NCBI GenBank assembly: GCA_029339195.1
Contig: JAPTJF010000454.1
Coordinates: 1 to 49,997 of the forward strand
Direction of reading: 5' to 3'
DNA from: Micractinium sp. NFX-FRZ
Lineage: Eukaryota; Chlorophyta; Trebouxiophyceae; Chlorellales; Chlorellaceae
Length of the DNA: 49,997 nt
Shown here: piece by piece, positions 1 to 9,829 of the stretch
Position numbering within the stretch: the stretch's first letter is position 1
How the letters are laid out: each line of letters begins with the position of its first letter
The notes under the pieces: model-generated
The model's database searches: none
Seen by the model: the letters and a program-made list of their open reading frames with translations, nothing else
Told to the model about the DNA's origin: nothing
Translations under genes and position numbers: made by a program

Positions 1-859
1 TTGGCGTTGGTGTGCGTTTGGCATTGGCACCAAACAGGCGCTGGCGCCAAGTGGCGCCAAACAAAGACGGAGACGCATGCTGAGCCCCCTGTCACAATGC
101 TGCTCACTTTAACCCCCATGGCACATTAGTGCAGCAATCAGCTTTTCGTGCAGGCCGTGTGCTGCTACATGCCATATTAAGCTGCATACAACGTTGGAGC
201 CCATGCATGGCGGCACGCAAATGGCGCAGCGTGCCGGCACATGCCCTTGCCTCTCTCTAGTTGGCGAAGAAAGCCTCGGCAGCCATGTTGGTGCCTTGTC
301 AAACCGATGTTCAGTTCCATCACGTCACTTTGTACCTACACTGTTGCTGTTAATGTTAGCATTACAATTGAGGTGTACTGTACACAGATGCCGCAGCCCC
401 TCCTCGACGGGCTGCCGCCCGGCATGCCAGCCTAAGCGGCCTGGTCAGTCAACCAACTACAATGCAAGTAGTACGCCACATGCATCAGCGCTGGAAGCAG
501 CAGCTGAAGCATGGCACGTCCATTTGGTGGGTGACAACCGCGCACGTGACGTCCCGCAGCGGCGTCTGCCCAGGCTCAAAGTCGCCGCCGCTGCCGCCGC
601 CGCCACCTGCACAGCAGGCAGGCAGCAAGCACAGCGTGCACGTCAAGATGGGGGGGTGCAAGGGGTCAGGCTACCCTCTTGCTGTCAATATGTGGTTCCA
701 ACGTGGAGGTGGTGGTCTCTCATCGGCCTGCTCAGCACAGCATAAGCACACTGTGCATCTTCCACACCCACTGGCCTGCCCACCCGCTGCCCGCCCCCCC
801 CGCGCTCCTGCCTGCCTGCCTTGCCGCCTGCCCGCCCATGCTGCACCCACCCCACCCAC
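1..859. other. Left-edge region without a supported gene
   Basis: No convincing exon was found here. The first 60 bases hold two copies of the palindrome TGGCGCCA (42-49 and 52-59) plus inverted TTTGGC/GCCAAA segments. Most open frames are Cys/Pro/Ala-rich readings of GC-biased DNA. Further 3' exons of the minus-strand coiled-coil gene (860-1301) could lie here, but none can be identified. Confidence 0.4.
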
Positions 860-1301
860 CGGCATGCCGGCCCTGCCGCTGCTGCAGCATGATGCTCAGC
901 TGCCTCTTCTCCTCCAGCAGGCACTGCCAGCGAGCTGCCAGCTCAGAGCGCTGCTCCGCCAGGCAGCGCCAGCGGGCAGCCAGTATGCCGGCCTGTCCCC
1001 CCTGGACGGAGCAGCTGCCCCCAGTGCCAGCTGCTGCCAGGTCTCCAGCTGCGGTTGTCACGCCCAGGAGGCCTCCCTGGCCTGCTGCCACGCCCTCAGC
1101 CCATGCCGCACCCCCCAGTTGTGCCTGCTGCGTCCCTAGCAGCGCCGCCTCTGAGGCTGCCAGGCTGTCGGACAGAGCCACCAGCTGGGCTTCCTTGGCT
1201 GCTAGCAGCTGTGCTGTGCTGGCCAGCCGGGCGGCAGCCTCGTCCCCGTCGGCAGGCAGGCTGCCCTGCTTGTTGATGGCCTGCAGTTCCGGGGCGTCCA
1301 T
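860..1301 (-). CDS. Exon of an unidentified Ala-rich coiled-coil protein (partial gene)
   Basis: I do not recognise this protein. The frame opens with MDAPELQAINKQ and runs 147 codons to a GTGGGT donor after position 860. It is rich in Ala, Leu, Gln and Glu, with heptad-like stretches near residues 22-50 (DEAAARLASTAQLLAAKEAQ) and 110-140 (LAARWRCLAEQRSELAARWQ) that predict coiled coil. The ATG may be internal: an acceptor-like CCAG lies 10 bases upstream in the same frame, so this could be a middle exon. Neither end of the gene was found. The gene would diverge from the NHL-repeat gene at 1884. Confidence 0.4.
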
Positions 1302-1883
1302 GAAGGGGCCTGGCGGGGCGCACGCCAACAACGAGCAGGGATAACGCCGGCTGTGAGACGGGAACAGCGAGGACTGTTGAGAGCTCGGAAGGGCCTTGGC
1401 CAGGGTGCCACTGCCCTCGCTGGCAGCAGCGGTGGCGAGCGCTGGGCGGGGGCGCAAGGGCAGCGCAAGGCCCCCACCGGCCCCCAGGGTTGTTGAGCCG
1501 GCAACTGGCGGCCTGGGGTCGAAGCGTGGTTTGCCTCACCATTACGTTTGTCAAAATTCATCCTCAGTGGCAGGGCGGGCGACCGTCCGGAGGGAAGTGC
1601 TCGCGCGCTGGCTTGCAGCCAGGTTTGTCGCAGATCGGGGGTGTACTTTGATACGTTTGCGGCCTGCCCAGCCCGATCACGGTACTTCTTGCAACACATG
1701 TCGGCCGGCCGGCAGAGGGACGTGCACAGCATGCCCAGCACGATCGTTCCAGCAAATGTGAATGGAAAGTAGCACGTTTCTCCGAAACCCAGTCGCGTTC
1801 TGTGACCATATCGAGTGTACAGCGATGTAACCGTCGCCTCCGACATCATCCCTGCAACCGCCAGTGCACAACTGCCTTGCCTG

Positions 1884-3593
1884 ATGGGGCTGCCTGCCGC
1901 CGCCATCACCCTCCTGCTGCTTCTCTCCCCCGCGCTGGCTGCAGAGGAGAAGCCCAAAGGGTGAGACGAGTACCTAAGTGGTTGATGTCGCCAGCAAGCA
2001 TTGGGGGACGAGACGCTGGGGTGGCAGGGCTGTACACAGCTGAGCTTAGCCAGCCTCCCGTGCGGCAGTGCATGTGTCGGTCGATGCCACTGCCAGGTTT
2101 AGCATTGGTGCGGCAGTGCTGGCCACCATACCCGGGCAGAAACCGCCACACCCTCGGACTGACTTGCCTTGTTGCAAGTTGCATGCTGCCCGGGGGGCCT
2201 GCAGGCTGCCAAGTGTGGATGTAGTGAACTGATGCAGTGCCCTTTGGTGGCACATTTCACTTCCTGGCGGTGGATGATCCCCTCACGCCCACACACATCT
2301 ACGTGGCAGACACGCAGCGCCACGTCATGAGGCGCAAAGACGTGCAGACGGGTGGGTGCAGGCGGCAGGCCGTGCATTACGCAGCGCGCTTAGCAGGCGG
2401 CAGCAGCACCCGGAGCGAACTGGCCCGCCGATGCTGGGGCGTTTTGTGACTGCACCCCGTGCCTGCACCCCCCCCCTTGCCCCGTGCCACTGGCAAGGCT
2501 CAAGCGCCAATGCCTGTGGTGTGCACTCACCACTGGCAGCACCCCTCCGCGCATCAACCCAGTGCCTGCACAGAGTGCGAATCCTGCGCAGCGCGCTGCC
2601 CCTGCCCACCGCTGGCGCTGCAGGCATCTGGCAAGTGGTGGCGGGGCAGGATGGCAAGGCGGGCGCACGCGACGGCGCGCCTGGCACCGCGCTCCTCAAC
2701 CGCCCCGCCTCCCTCTGCGTCAACCCGCGGGGAGTGGTGGTGTTTGCTGAAGCCGGGAATGCATGCCTCAGGCAGCTCTCCCCCTCGGGTGCGACTTGAG
2801 CTCTTGCACTGTGCTTGCGGCTAGCCGCAGCGCTGCGGCTGGCTGCTTGCAGTGCATGGCGGCAATGGGGCAGCACGGCTCTGAGGGCCGTGTTCTCGGT
2901 CGGTCAGCGTCCCTGTTGATGTGGCGCCCGCTCGGCTCCCCCTGAACCACGCGCGCTACAGGCATGGTGAGCACCCTTGCGGGCGTCTGCGGCCGGCCCG
3001 GGGACATGGATGGGCTCGGGCATGAGGCCCTCTTCTCTCAAGTTATAAAGTCGATAGTGTGCCTGGCAAACTGCACAGTGCTGGTGGCAGACGAGGCGAC
3101 GGGTCGGCTCCGGTGAGCACAGGCCGTGCCACATGCCGGCCCGCCACTTTGTAGCAGCCCAGTGTGTGTACCGCTGTGCATCAGGAAGCATGCTGCTGCT
3201 GGCTGGCATGCCCTGCCGACTTGACAAGATCCGTCTGCCTCGAAGCGGTGCATCTGCCACCTCTGTGCTGTTGTTGTGAAAGCAGACCTGCCAGTGTCAT
3301 CTGCCTGCAGGCAGGTGCTCGTTCACGACCGCACCTGCGCTGCACTGGCCCGCCAGGCTGGGCAGCGCACGTACACCCGCTCCTCCCTACACCTCTCTGC
3401 CCTCGCCGGCGCCCTGCTGGCGTCAGTGGCGTGGCTGACGGCCCGTGCTGTGCAGCACTCCAGAGAGGCAGCGCTAGCGGGTGGATATGCAGCCGAGTAT
3501 AGCCAGCTGGAGGGGTATGGGCGGCCCAGTGAGGCTGGCGGCCTGGTGGCCGCGGTGGTGCCAGCACAACCGGTGCTGGCTGTGAGCCCTTGA
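1884..3593 (+). CDS. NHL-repeat protein with signal peptide and C-terminal membrane segment
   Basis: Probable extracytoplasmic beta-propeller protein resembling plant NHL-domain proteins; its ligand is unknown. Exon 1 (1884-1960) starts with a clear signal peptide, MGLPAAAITLLLLLSPALAA. Exons 2238-2351, 2624-2788, 2962-3112 and 3311-3593 splice in phase. They encode three NHL-type blades: LAVDDPLTPTHIYVADTQRH, then IWQVVAGQDGKAGARDG with LLNRPASLCVNPRGVVVFAE, then MVSTLAGVCGRPGDMDG with TVLVADEATGRLR. The last exon carries a hydrophobic helix (LSALAGALLASVAWL) before a short Gly/Ala tail. Exon 1 ends in phase 2 but the next recognised exon needs phase 1, so a small exon is probably missing between 1961 and 2237. 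A TGTAA signal follows the stop by 65 bases. Confidence 0.75.
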
Positions 3594-3657
3594 GCGGCTG
3601 CCAGCAGTGTGCCGTTGACGGCAGCTGTCCCTGGCTGTGGCGCTCCCGCATGTGCGC

Positions 3658-3662
3658 TGTAA
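3658..3662 (+). terminator. TGTAA polyadenylation signal of the NHL-repeat gene
   Basis: TGTAA, the usual poly(A) signal of chlorophyte nuclear genes, lies 65 bases after the stop codon, a typical 3'-UTR distance. Confidence 0.5.
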
Positions 3663-4053
3663 CGAGATGACCCATGTGCTCCTTGATGAGGTGCTGTAGC
3701 GAGTGCAGAGTGTGAATGTTTTTTTTGCCACCCGCCCTGCTCTTCCCGCTGCAGCCCTTGCAACTGATCCCCGCACTGTACCCCAATCTGATGGTGCTGG
3801 GAATAAATTTACTACGCCAGTCTGGCGCAATCTTTTTATCACCATGAAACGTGCGCTTCTTCTTGACGTGTGTTCACATGCAACAGCACGATACAACGAG
3901 AGCACAACAACAGGCATCGCAGATCGATCTGTGCATTGGCCAATCAATCTCCAGGATCCATACGGTGATCGTTGCTCACATCTCTACCAATCCGTCTCTG
4001 GATGCCAAGCGCCCCCCCAGTCGCCTCCCCAGCGCCCTGCAGCGGCCTCAGGC
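3663..4053. other. Tail-to-tail intergenic region
   Basis: This lies between the 3' ends of the NHL-repeat gene and the monooxygenase gene. It contains a run of eight T and an AT-rich patch (GGAATAAATTTA, about 3800-3811). No exon is supported. I saw no reverse-strand TGTAA for the monooxygenase gene. Confidence 0.5.
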
Positions 4054-6034
4054 CTAGCGCGCCATCAGCCACAGCGCTGCCGCTGTGACGGTTCCCAGGA
4101 TGCTCGCCACCGCCAGCGCATCCTCCGCCACCATGCGGCGCTTGACCTGCGCAGCCACAGGGCCATTGCACCCAAGGAGCAAAGGCGTTCATGCTACCGG
4201 CGAAAGGTGGGCTGGGCAGACGCGCACGCATGCCAAGCAGCCAGTTCTTGGCTAGTCCGCGCCCAGTAGCTGGACAATTGGTAGCATGGGTCAACCCTGA
4301 CTCTAGCAACCAGCGTGCAACCCAGCTGGCGCCTGCCTGGCTGGTGGATGGCTCACGCAGGGCTGCTGTCTGCCAGCTGGCTGCCAGCAGGCTGCTGTTG
4401 TTGTGCAGCTGGCAACCGGGCTTTTGGCCCAGCCTGGCAGTGGCACCTAACAGAAGGCAGGCCCAGCCCTTCCTACACCAAATCCCTGAAGCCAGCCCAG
4501 CCCTCATCTAACCCCACCCTGCCCCACCTGAGAGTAGGGCACGGCCGTGTTGTAAAGCGCGGCTGAGCTGGTGGGGCCGACGGCGCCCCAGGTCAGCGCG
4601 CCCAGCGCGCGGCGCACAGCGCGCTCAGCGGAGGACAGCAGATACATGGGGTGCCAGGGGCCGCAGTCCATGCCCGCCCTGCGGGGTGATGAATACCCAT
4701 TCGGCGGCAAGCGGGGTGAGGCGCTATGGACTTGGGAGGGCTGTGCCCAGTGGCTGCGCAGTCCGCGCACCCCTGACCCACCCGCCCACCATCCCAAACA
4801 GAACGTGTGCTGCCTCAGCCAGTCGTCGCCCTCTTGCCCCCCAGCCAGCCCTTGGCGCTAGACCGAAGAAGCCTCACCACCGCACCTGATGTGCGCCTGG
4901 CGGTCCAGCCAGCCCAGTGCATCCGTGTCCGGCTTGCGGGCGGCGGTGAAGGCGGCGGGCACCGCGGCCAGGTCGCCGCCGTGGCGCTCCAGCAGCTGCG
5001 GGGCCAGTGGGTGGCAGGACACGAGGGGGGGAAGGCGGGGCAACAAGGGTGTGTGTCTAGGGCTGCAAACACCATTACACCATCATCCGAGTCTGCAGCT
5101 CAGCTGTAGGCTACCCGGCCCGGCCATGAAGCAGCTTGGAGAGCTGAATCCCGTCCCCCCACCCTGCCTGCCCTGAGCAGGAGTGCCCACCCACCCCCAG
5201 GCAGCACCTGTGGCAGCAGCACAGCATCCTGCAGAGCCGAGTTGAGCCCGTTGCCCGTCAGCGGCAGCACAGCGTGCGCAGCGTCGCCAATCAGCACCAC
5301 TGCGCACACAGGCAGTGCGGGGGAGGGGCGGGGGGCAGGCGGGCCCGCCAGGAGTATGGGCAGTGTGTCGCCTGCACCCCCCTGCGCGCCGCTGTGCTCT
5401 GCGCTTGCAGCTGCCTTGCAAGCCGCACTGCAATCTGCCCTGCTCCCTACTGCACTCTGCGTTTGCCGGCCATGCCGCCTGCGCAAGCGCCCCCTCATGC
5501 CGCCTTACCACCGGGGCCGTGGAACTGGGAAGTGGCTACGCGCGTGCCCGCCGCGTATGTCTCATTAGCGGCCAGCTGTGCCGCTGCCTGCGGCGCACTT
5601 GGGCCAGCAGTGCCATCCCAGTGACAGGCAGGGAGATGAACAGCCACCCTCACCATGCACACGCGCGTGTCGTTTCCTGCATTGCTGCCCAGCTCCCGGC
5701 CTCCCAACCATGTGCAGCCCCTGCCAGGCGCACCGCGGGCACGCAGGCGGGCGGGAACTGCGGGAAGCGGGAGGTGAGGAGTGCGGCGTAGTCGGCAGCG
5801 GTCTCCAGCCCCTCCCACGCCTGGGCCAGCATGCGCAGCGTGCCGCAGCGCTTGCCGTCCTCGTAGCGGGGCACCACCATGATAAAGGAGCCGCTGCAGG
5901 GGGGGACACGAGGTGGTCGATAGCTGCCAGCTCAGTTTGTGAAAAGCGGGGCAAAGTCAGGTGGAAGGGAGCTGCCGTGAAGTGCTGCAGGTAGGCAGTG
6001 TTATGACACTGCAGCACATTAGGAATGTCAATTT

Positions 6035-6065
<31 letters not shown>

Positions 6066-9000
6066 GAGCAACGGGCAGGCGGGCCGGGGAGCGCAGCTTA
6101 CACAAAGGGGCCGTTGCCTGGGTTGGCGGGCTGGAAGACCTTCACGTGGTTCCCCCGCTCACCAAACTCTGCACAGCCATAGAGGGTGGGCGCTCGGGGG
6201 CGCCGCAGGGCTTGATGTCACTGGGAGGGTAGTCAGTTGCAGTCAATTGTGGTGAGCACTGCTGGCAGCTGCGTTGGCAGGCATCACTCGCAACCCTGCC
6301 CTGCATCCATCCATGGCCCTCGTCCTTCTAACACCACCCGCCAGCTGCCCGCCCCTGTAAGCAGCCCTCACCCTCTGCCGGCAGCCCCCGGATGACCTTG
6401 TACAGGCGTGGGCTGGGCTCAATCCTCACGCTCAGCTCGCCCGGCGGCAGCTCCCGCGCCAGGCAGGCACGCACCTGCAAGGAGGGACAGGCGGGGGTGC
6501 ATGCGCTGCACAGTGTGGAGCGTACCGCGCCTGATGACAAGGCGCAGGGCAGCCAGTGGGGCGCCGGCAGGGGCACTGCAGGCAGTCGATCGTGGGTGAG
6601 CTCCTGTGCCAGGCAGGCGCGCAACTGCAAGGCAGGGGGGCAGCACTCATGCTGTGCACGCAGTGAGGTGCACTGCAGCGGCTGGGGAGGGGCGCTATGC
6701 ACAATGCAGGGCAGGCAGCGGGGCGCCAGCAGACCGGCATACGAGGTTGGGAAGGCACGGAGCAAGTTGGCCAGCCGAGCCGGGCATTAAGCGGATGTAA
6801 ACAGCCAGCTGGGGATGGGCTGTGCTCCCCGGCGACGCTCGGGTCACACCGGCACCTGGGGTGCCCTGCACCCACCTGGCTGTAGGCTCCGTCGGCCCCC
6901 ACCAGGAGATCAAAGGGCACCACCCGCGCCGGCCCCTCGCCCTGCCGGATGGCCACGGTGCGCGCCTGCACGTAGGGGCAATGCGTGGCTGGCATGCAGA
7001 GGAGCTCAGTTGGTACGACTTGACCATCCCTGCTGCTACAAGCCACGACACGCCCCGCAAGCAGGCACTTCACTGGCTAGACCTCCCACATGCCACCAGC
7101 ATCTCATTTGGCGCGTGTGCTTGCCTGCAGGTCGAGGCCCGTGCAGGCGGCGTTGAAGGTGCAGGTGATGTCCAGCCCCATGGCCTCCACCTAAGGGCAG
7201 CGCAGCAGGGGCAGCAGGTGTGCAATGGCCCCGAGCACAAAGGCCCCCTGGCCGAGGAGGCGGGGTCGGGCTGCTGGCAGCAGTGGTGGGCTGCTGCTGC
7301 TGCTGCTGGGGCATGGCAGCGTCCGCCTTCCTCCGTCGCCCAGCACGAGCCACCCAGGCACCCAAACCAACCTGCACAACACCCTGCACACTTTCTTTAC
7401 AACTAATGCCCCACGCCTGCCCGCCCACCCGCTCCCACACCCGCTCCCACACACATGCCTGTCACGCCGCCGCCGCCCGCCCCCGCCCCCCCCCCCCCCC
7501 CCCCCCCGCCGCCCATTCTGCCCGCCGCTTGCCTGCTCCAGCAGGAGGCTCACCCACACCATGGATACGCCCCGCCCCCCCCCCCACCCCACCCCCACAA
7601 CCCTACCCCCGCCACCCTCTATTACCCGCCCCACCTGCTCCAGCATGAGGCGCACCCACGACATGCGGTCGCCCAGCAGCATGCGGTAGGACAGTGCAAT
7701 GCCCTGCACGCAGCACGAGGAGGCTGCATCGGTCACGATGGTCATGCATGCAGGGGGGTTGTGCGCTTGCCCAACCGGACCATGCTCGACACAGCACGAG
7801 TACGCTCTGAATACAGTGCGAGCATATGTTGGCCAGCTGGCTGGGACCCCCGGCAGTGCTGCCCGGATCACATTCGTGTGTATTGGGAAGGGTGCCGGCC
7901 CACCGACCTGTGTCTTCTGCTTCTTGAAGCGCCCGGTGCCCACGCGCTGGATTGTACCCATGGGCACCACGCCTGGGGGGAGGCCAGGGGGCACGTGGGT
8001 GCATGCCCTCAGCCAGCGCCAGCCGGCACAAACTGTCACCGGGCAAAACTGTCACCTCTGCTGCGCCCGGAGAAAGGCAGCAGGAAGGCCTCCCAAGAGC
8101 CAGGAGAGCAGGTGCAGCACCCGGGCCTGACTGGCGCCCAGTACCCACAATGTGGACAGTACCCACAATGTGGACAGTACCCACAATGTGGACAGTACCC
8201 ACATGTCATGCACTCTCCTTCAGTACTATGTTCGAGCTTCCACTGCCTGACCGACCAACTGACGGCCGGCCTGCTGTCTGCATGTTGAACCATCGAATAC
8301 ACCCACCCAACTGGGCGAGACAAACGGGGCTGTGGTGGTTGGCTTCACAACTCCCCCCAGCACCTCCACACCTGCCCTGCCCACATCAAACCAAAAAATC
8401 TAGGAGGCCCATGCATGGACCATCCCATGCTGGTGTGAGGGCAGACTCACCAGAGTTTGGGCGCTCAAACGCTTCCAGGTTGAAGCCCGCCTGGGTGGAA
8501 GGGCGGGGGGCAGGCGGGAGGGCAGGCAGGCAGGCAGGAGGGCGGCAGTGAAGGTCAGAGGGCTCAGCAGGGAGTGTGCAGGGCAGCCGATGCAGGCATG
8601 CAGGCAGCATGGGCGGACGGTAGTGCAAGCAAACAGCCAATCAGCCAAGCAGATGCACAGGTGCACAGGTGAGGAGGCACCGCCGGCGGCTTGCCTGCTC
8701 CAAGGCGCCCCGGCCCCGCAGGTTCAGTCCCACCACGAACGCTCGGTCCTCCGCATCGCTGCTGATCTTCACCGGGTGCTCCCGCCTCTCAAACACCTGC
8801 AAGGATGAGCGCACAGTGGCGAGGCAGGTGGAGGGCATCGTGCTGCGCAGCCCTTGCCGCCGCGGGGCGCGCCCGCAGGCGGTGACAAGGCATAGGGCAT
8901 GCGGTGTGGCCCATGGGCTATGCAATGATCGGGCGCCGAGCACGCACACCCTACCGACTCCCGGAGACGCTCCCAGCCACTGTAAAAGCCCCCCGAAACG

Positions 9001-9159
9001 CGCCTGCACGTTGCAGCCCGCGCGCGCCAGACCGACCGCAGCGACGAGCCCTGCGGGCCCCCCGCCAATGATCACCACTTGCTTGGATGCGCTGGGTGCA
9101 GGGGGTGGCATTGGAGCGGCTGCAAGCCCGCCGTTGGCAGTGGCCTGCTGCTCGCTCAT
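4054..9159 (-). CDS. FAD-dependent monooxygenase, kynurenine 3-monooxygenase-like, 15 exons
   Basis: Predicted FAD/NADPH aromatic hydroxylase. The closest family I recognise is kynurenine 3-monooxygenase (kynurenine to 3-hydroxykynurenine), an outer mitochondrial membrane enzyme. Exons, 5' to 3': 9159-9010, 8796-8695, 8490-8451, 7972-7908, 7703-7635, 7190-7125, 6965-6876, 6474-6372, 6168-6102, 5893-5734, 5575-5509, 5299-5208, 4995-4886, 4678-4528, 4146-4054. Together they make 474 codons in frame; human KMO is about 486 aa. Motifs in order: dinucleotide-binding VVIIGGGPAG (28-37), the LNLRGRGALEQAGF segment, LVGADGAYSQ (DG motif, about 185-194), LIGDAAHAVLPLTGNG (GD motif, about 329-344), and a C-terminal membrane helix (LAVASILGTVTAAALWLMAR). 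That tail matches KMO topology. Introns 2 and 6 use GC donors. A generic FAD monooxygenase of other substrate is possible. Confidence 0.85.
6035..6064. repeat. CAG trinucleotide tract in an intron
   Basis: About ten CAG repeats lie in the intron between exons 9 and 10 of the monooxygenase gene. The tract is not coding in the gene's frame. Confidence 0.9.
7486..7507. repeat. Poly-C run in an intron
   Basis: About 22 consecutive C lie in the monooxygenase intron between exons 5 and 6, flanked by further C-rich sequence. The length may be unreliable in sequencing. Confidence 0.9.
8139..8204. repeat. 18-bp minisatellite, three full units plus a partial
   Basis: The unit cagtacccacaatgtgga is repeated perfectly three times, followed by a 12-base partial copy. 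It lies in the 478-bp intron between exons 3 and 4 of the monooxygenase gene. The perfect identity implies recent expansion. Confidence 0.95.
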
Positions 9160-9829
9160 GACGGCGCCCCTGTATGGGGCAGGGGGCACTGCAATGTGCA
9201 GAGGAAGAGTTAAATTTGATACAGAAACCCACAGATGTCGGCGTTGATGCTTCTGGTACTGCATGCTGACTCAGCGCTTGAATGTGTGGCCGCTGGCTGC
9301 AGGTCACTGCGTGGGGCACACGTGCTGCCATCAAGTCATGCAACTATCCCTTGCTGCTCGCGCTGCAGCACGTTGTATTTTGAAGCCAATTTTGTGGCAT
9401 CTCCAACGTCGACGAAACCCAGAGTCGTTGCATGCACCACCGCCCGCTGGCACTCAACCGCCCCCAACACGGCTCCAGGTGCACTTGGTCACTATTTTCT
9501 GGGATTAGCGTGTAAGGCTTGTCATATGTAGGGCATCCTCGAAAGCGGCAACCACGATCATGTATTTTGAGGAAGGAAGCGAATCAAATATGAGCAGGGG
9601 CACGAATCGGGCGGAAAACAGGAGGAGCAAAGGCACGTAGACAGACAAGGAAAACTGGAAGCAGGCAGCCAAGCTATGCTGCAAGCGAAACCAAACAGTA
9701 CAACCAGCGACAGCAAAAAAACTGGGGAAGGGGCACAGGGCACACAGGGGTCTAGATACAAGGCCGCCGGCCTGGCGCTCGGCTCGGTAAATCTTCCGGT
9801 CATGCTCTGACGCTTGCACAGCGCGCACT
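9160..9829. other. Intergenic: monooxygenase promoter and hydrolase 3' UTR
   Basis: About 670 bases between the monooxygenase start and the hydrolase stop, both on the minus strand. The stretch is less GC-rich than the surrounding genes. No exon, tRNA or clear promoter motif was recognised. Confidence 0.5.

Noticed and set aside
1544..1849. Minus-strand open frame starting MMSEATVTSLYTRYG with a hydrophobic stretch
   Set aside because: Its start is only 34 bp from the NHL-gene ATG on the opposite strand, codon composition is unlike the neighbours, and no family is recognisable. It could be a 5' exon of the coiled-coil gene, but I cannot support that.
7455..8288. Plus-strand 277-aa frame across monooxygenase introns
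   Set aside because: It runs through the poly-C run and the 18-bp minisatellite antisense to conserved exons, so it is a chance frame.
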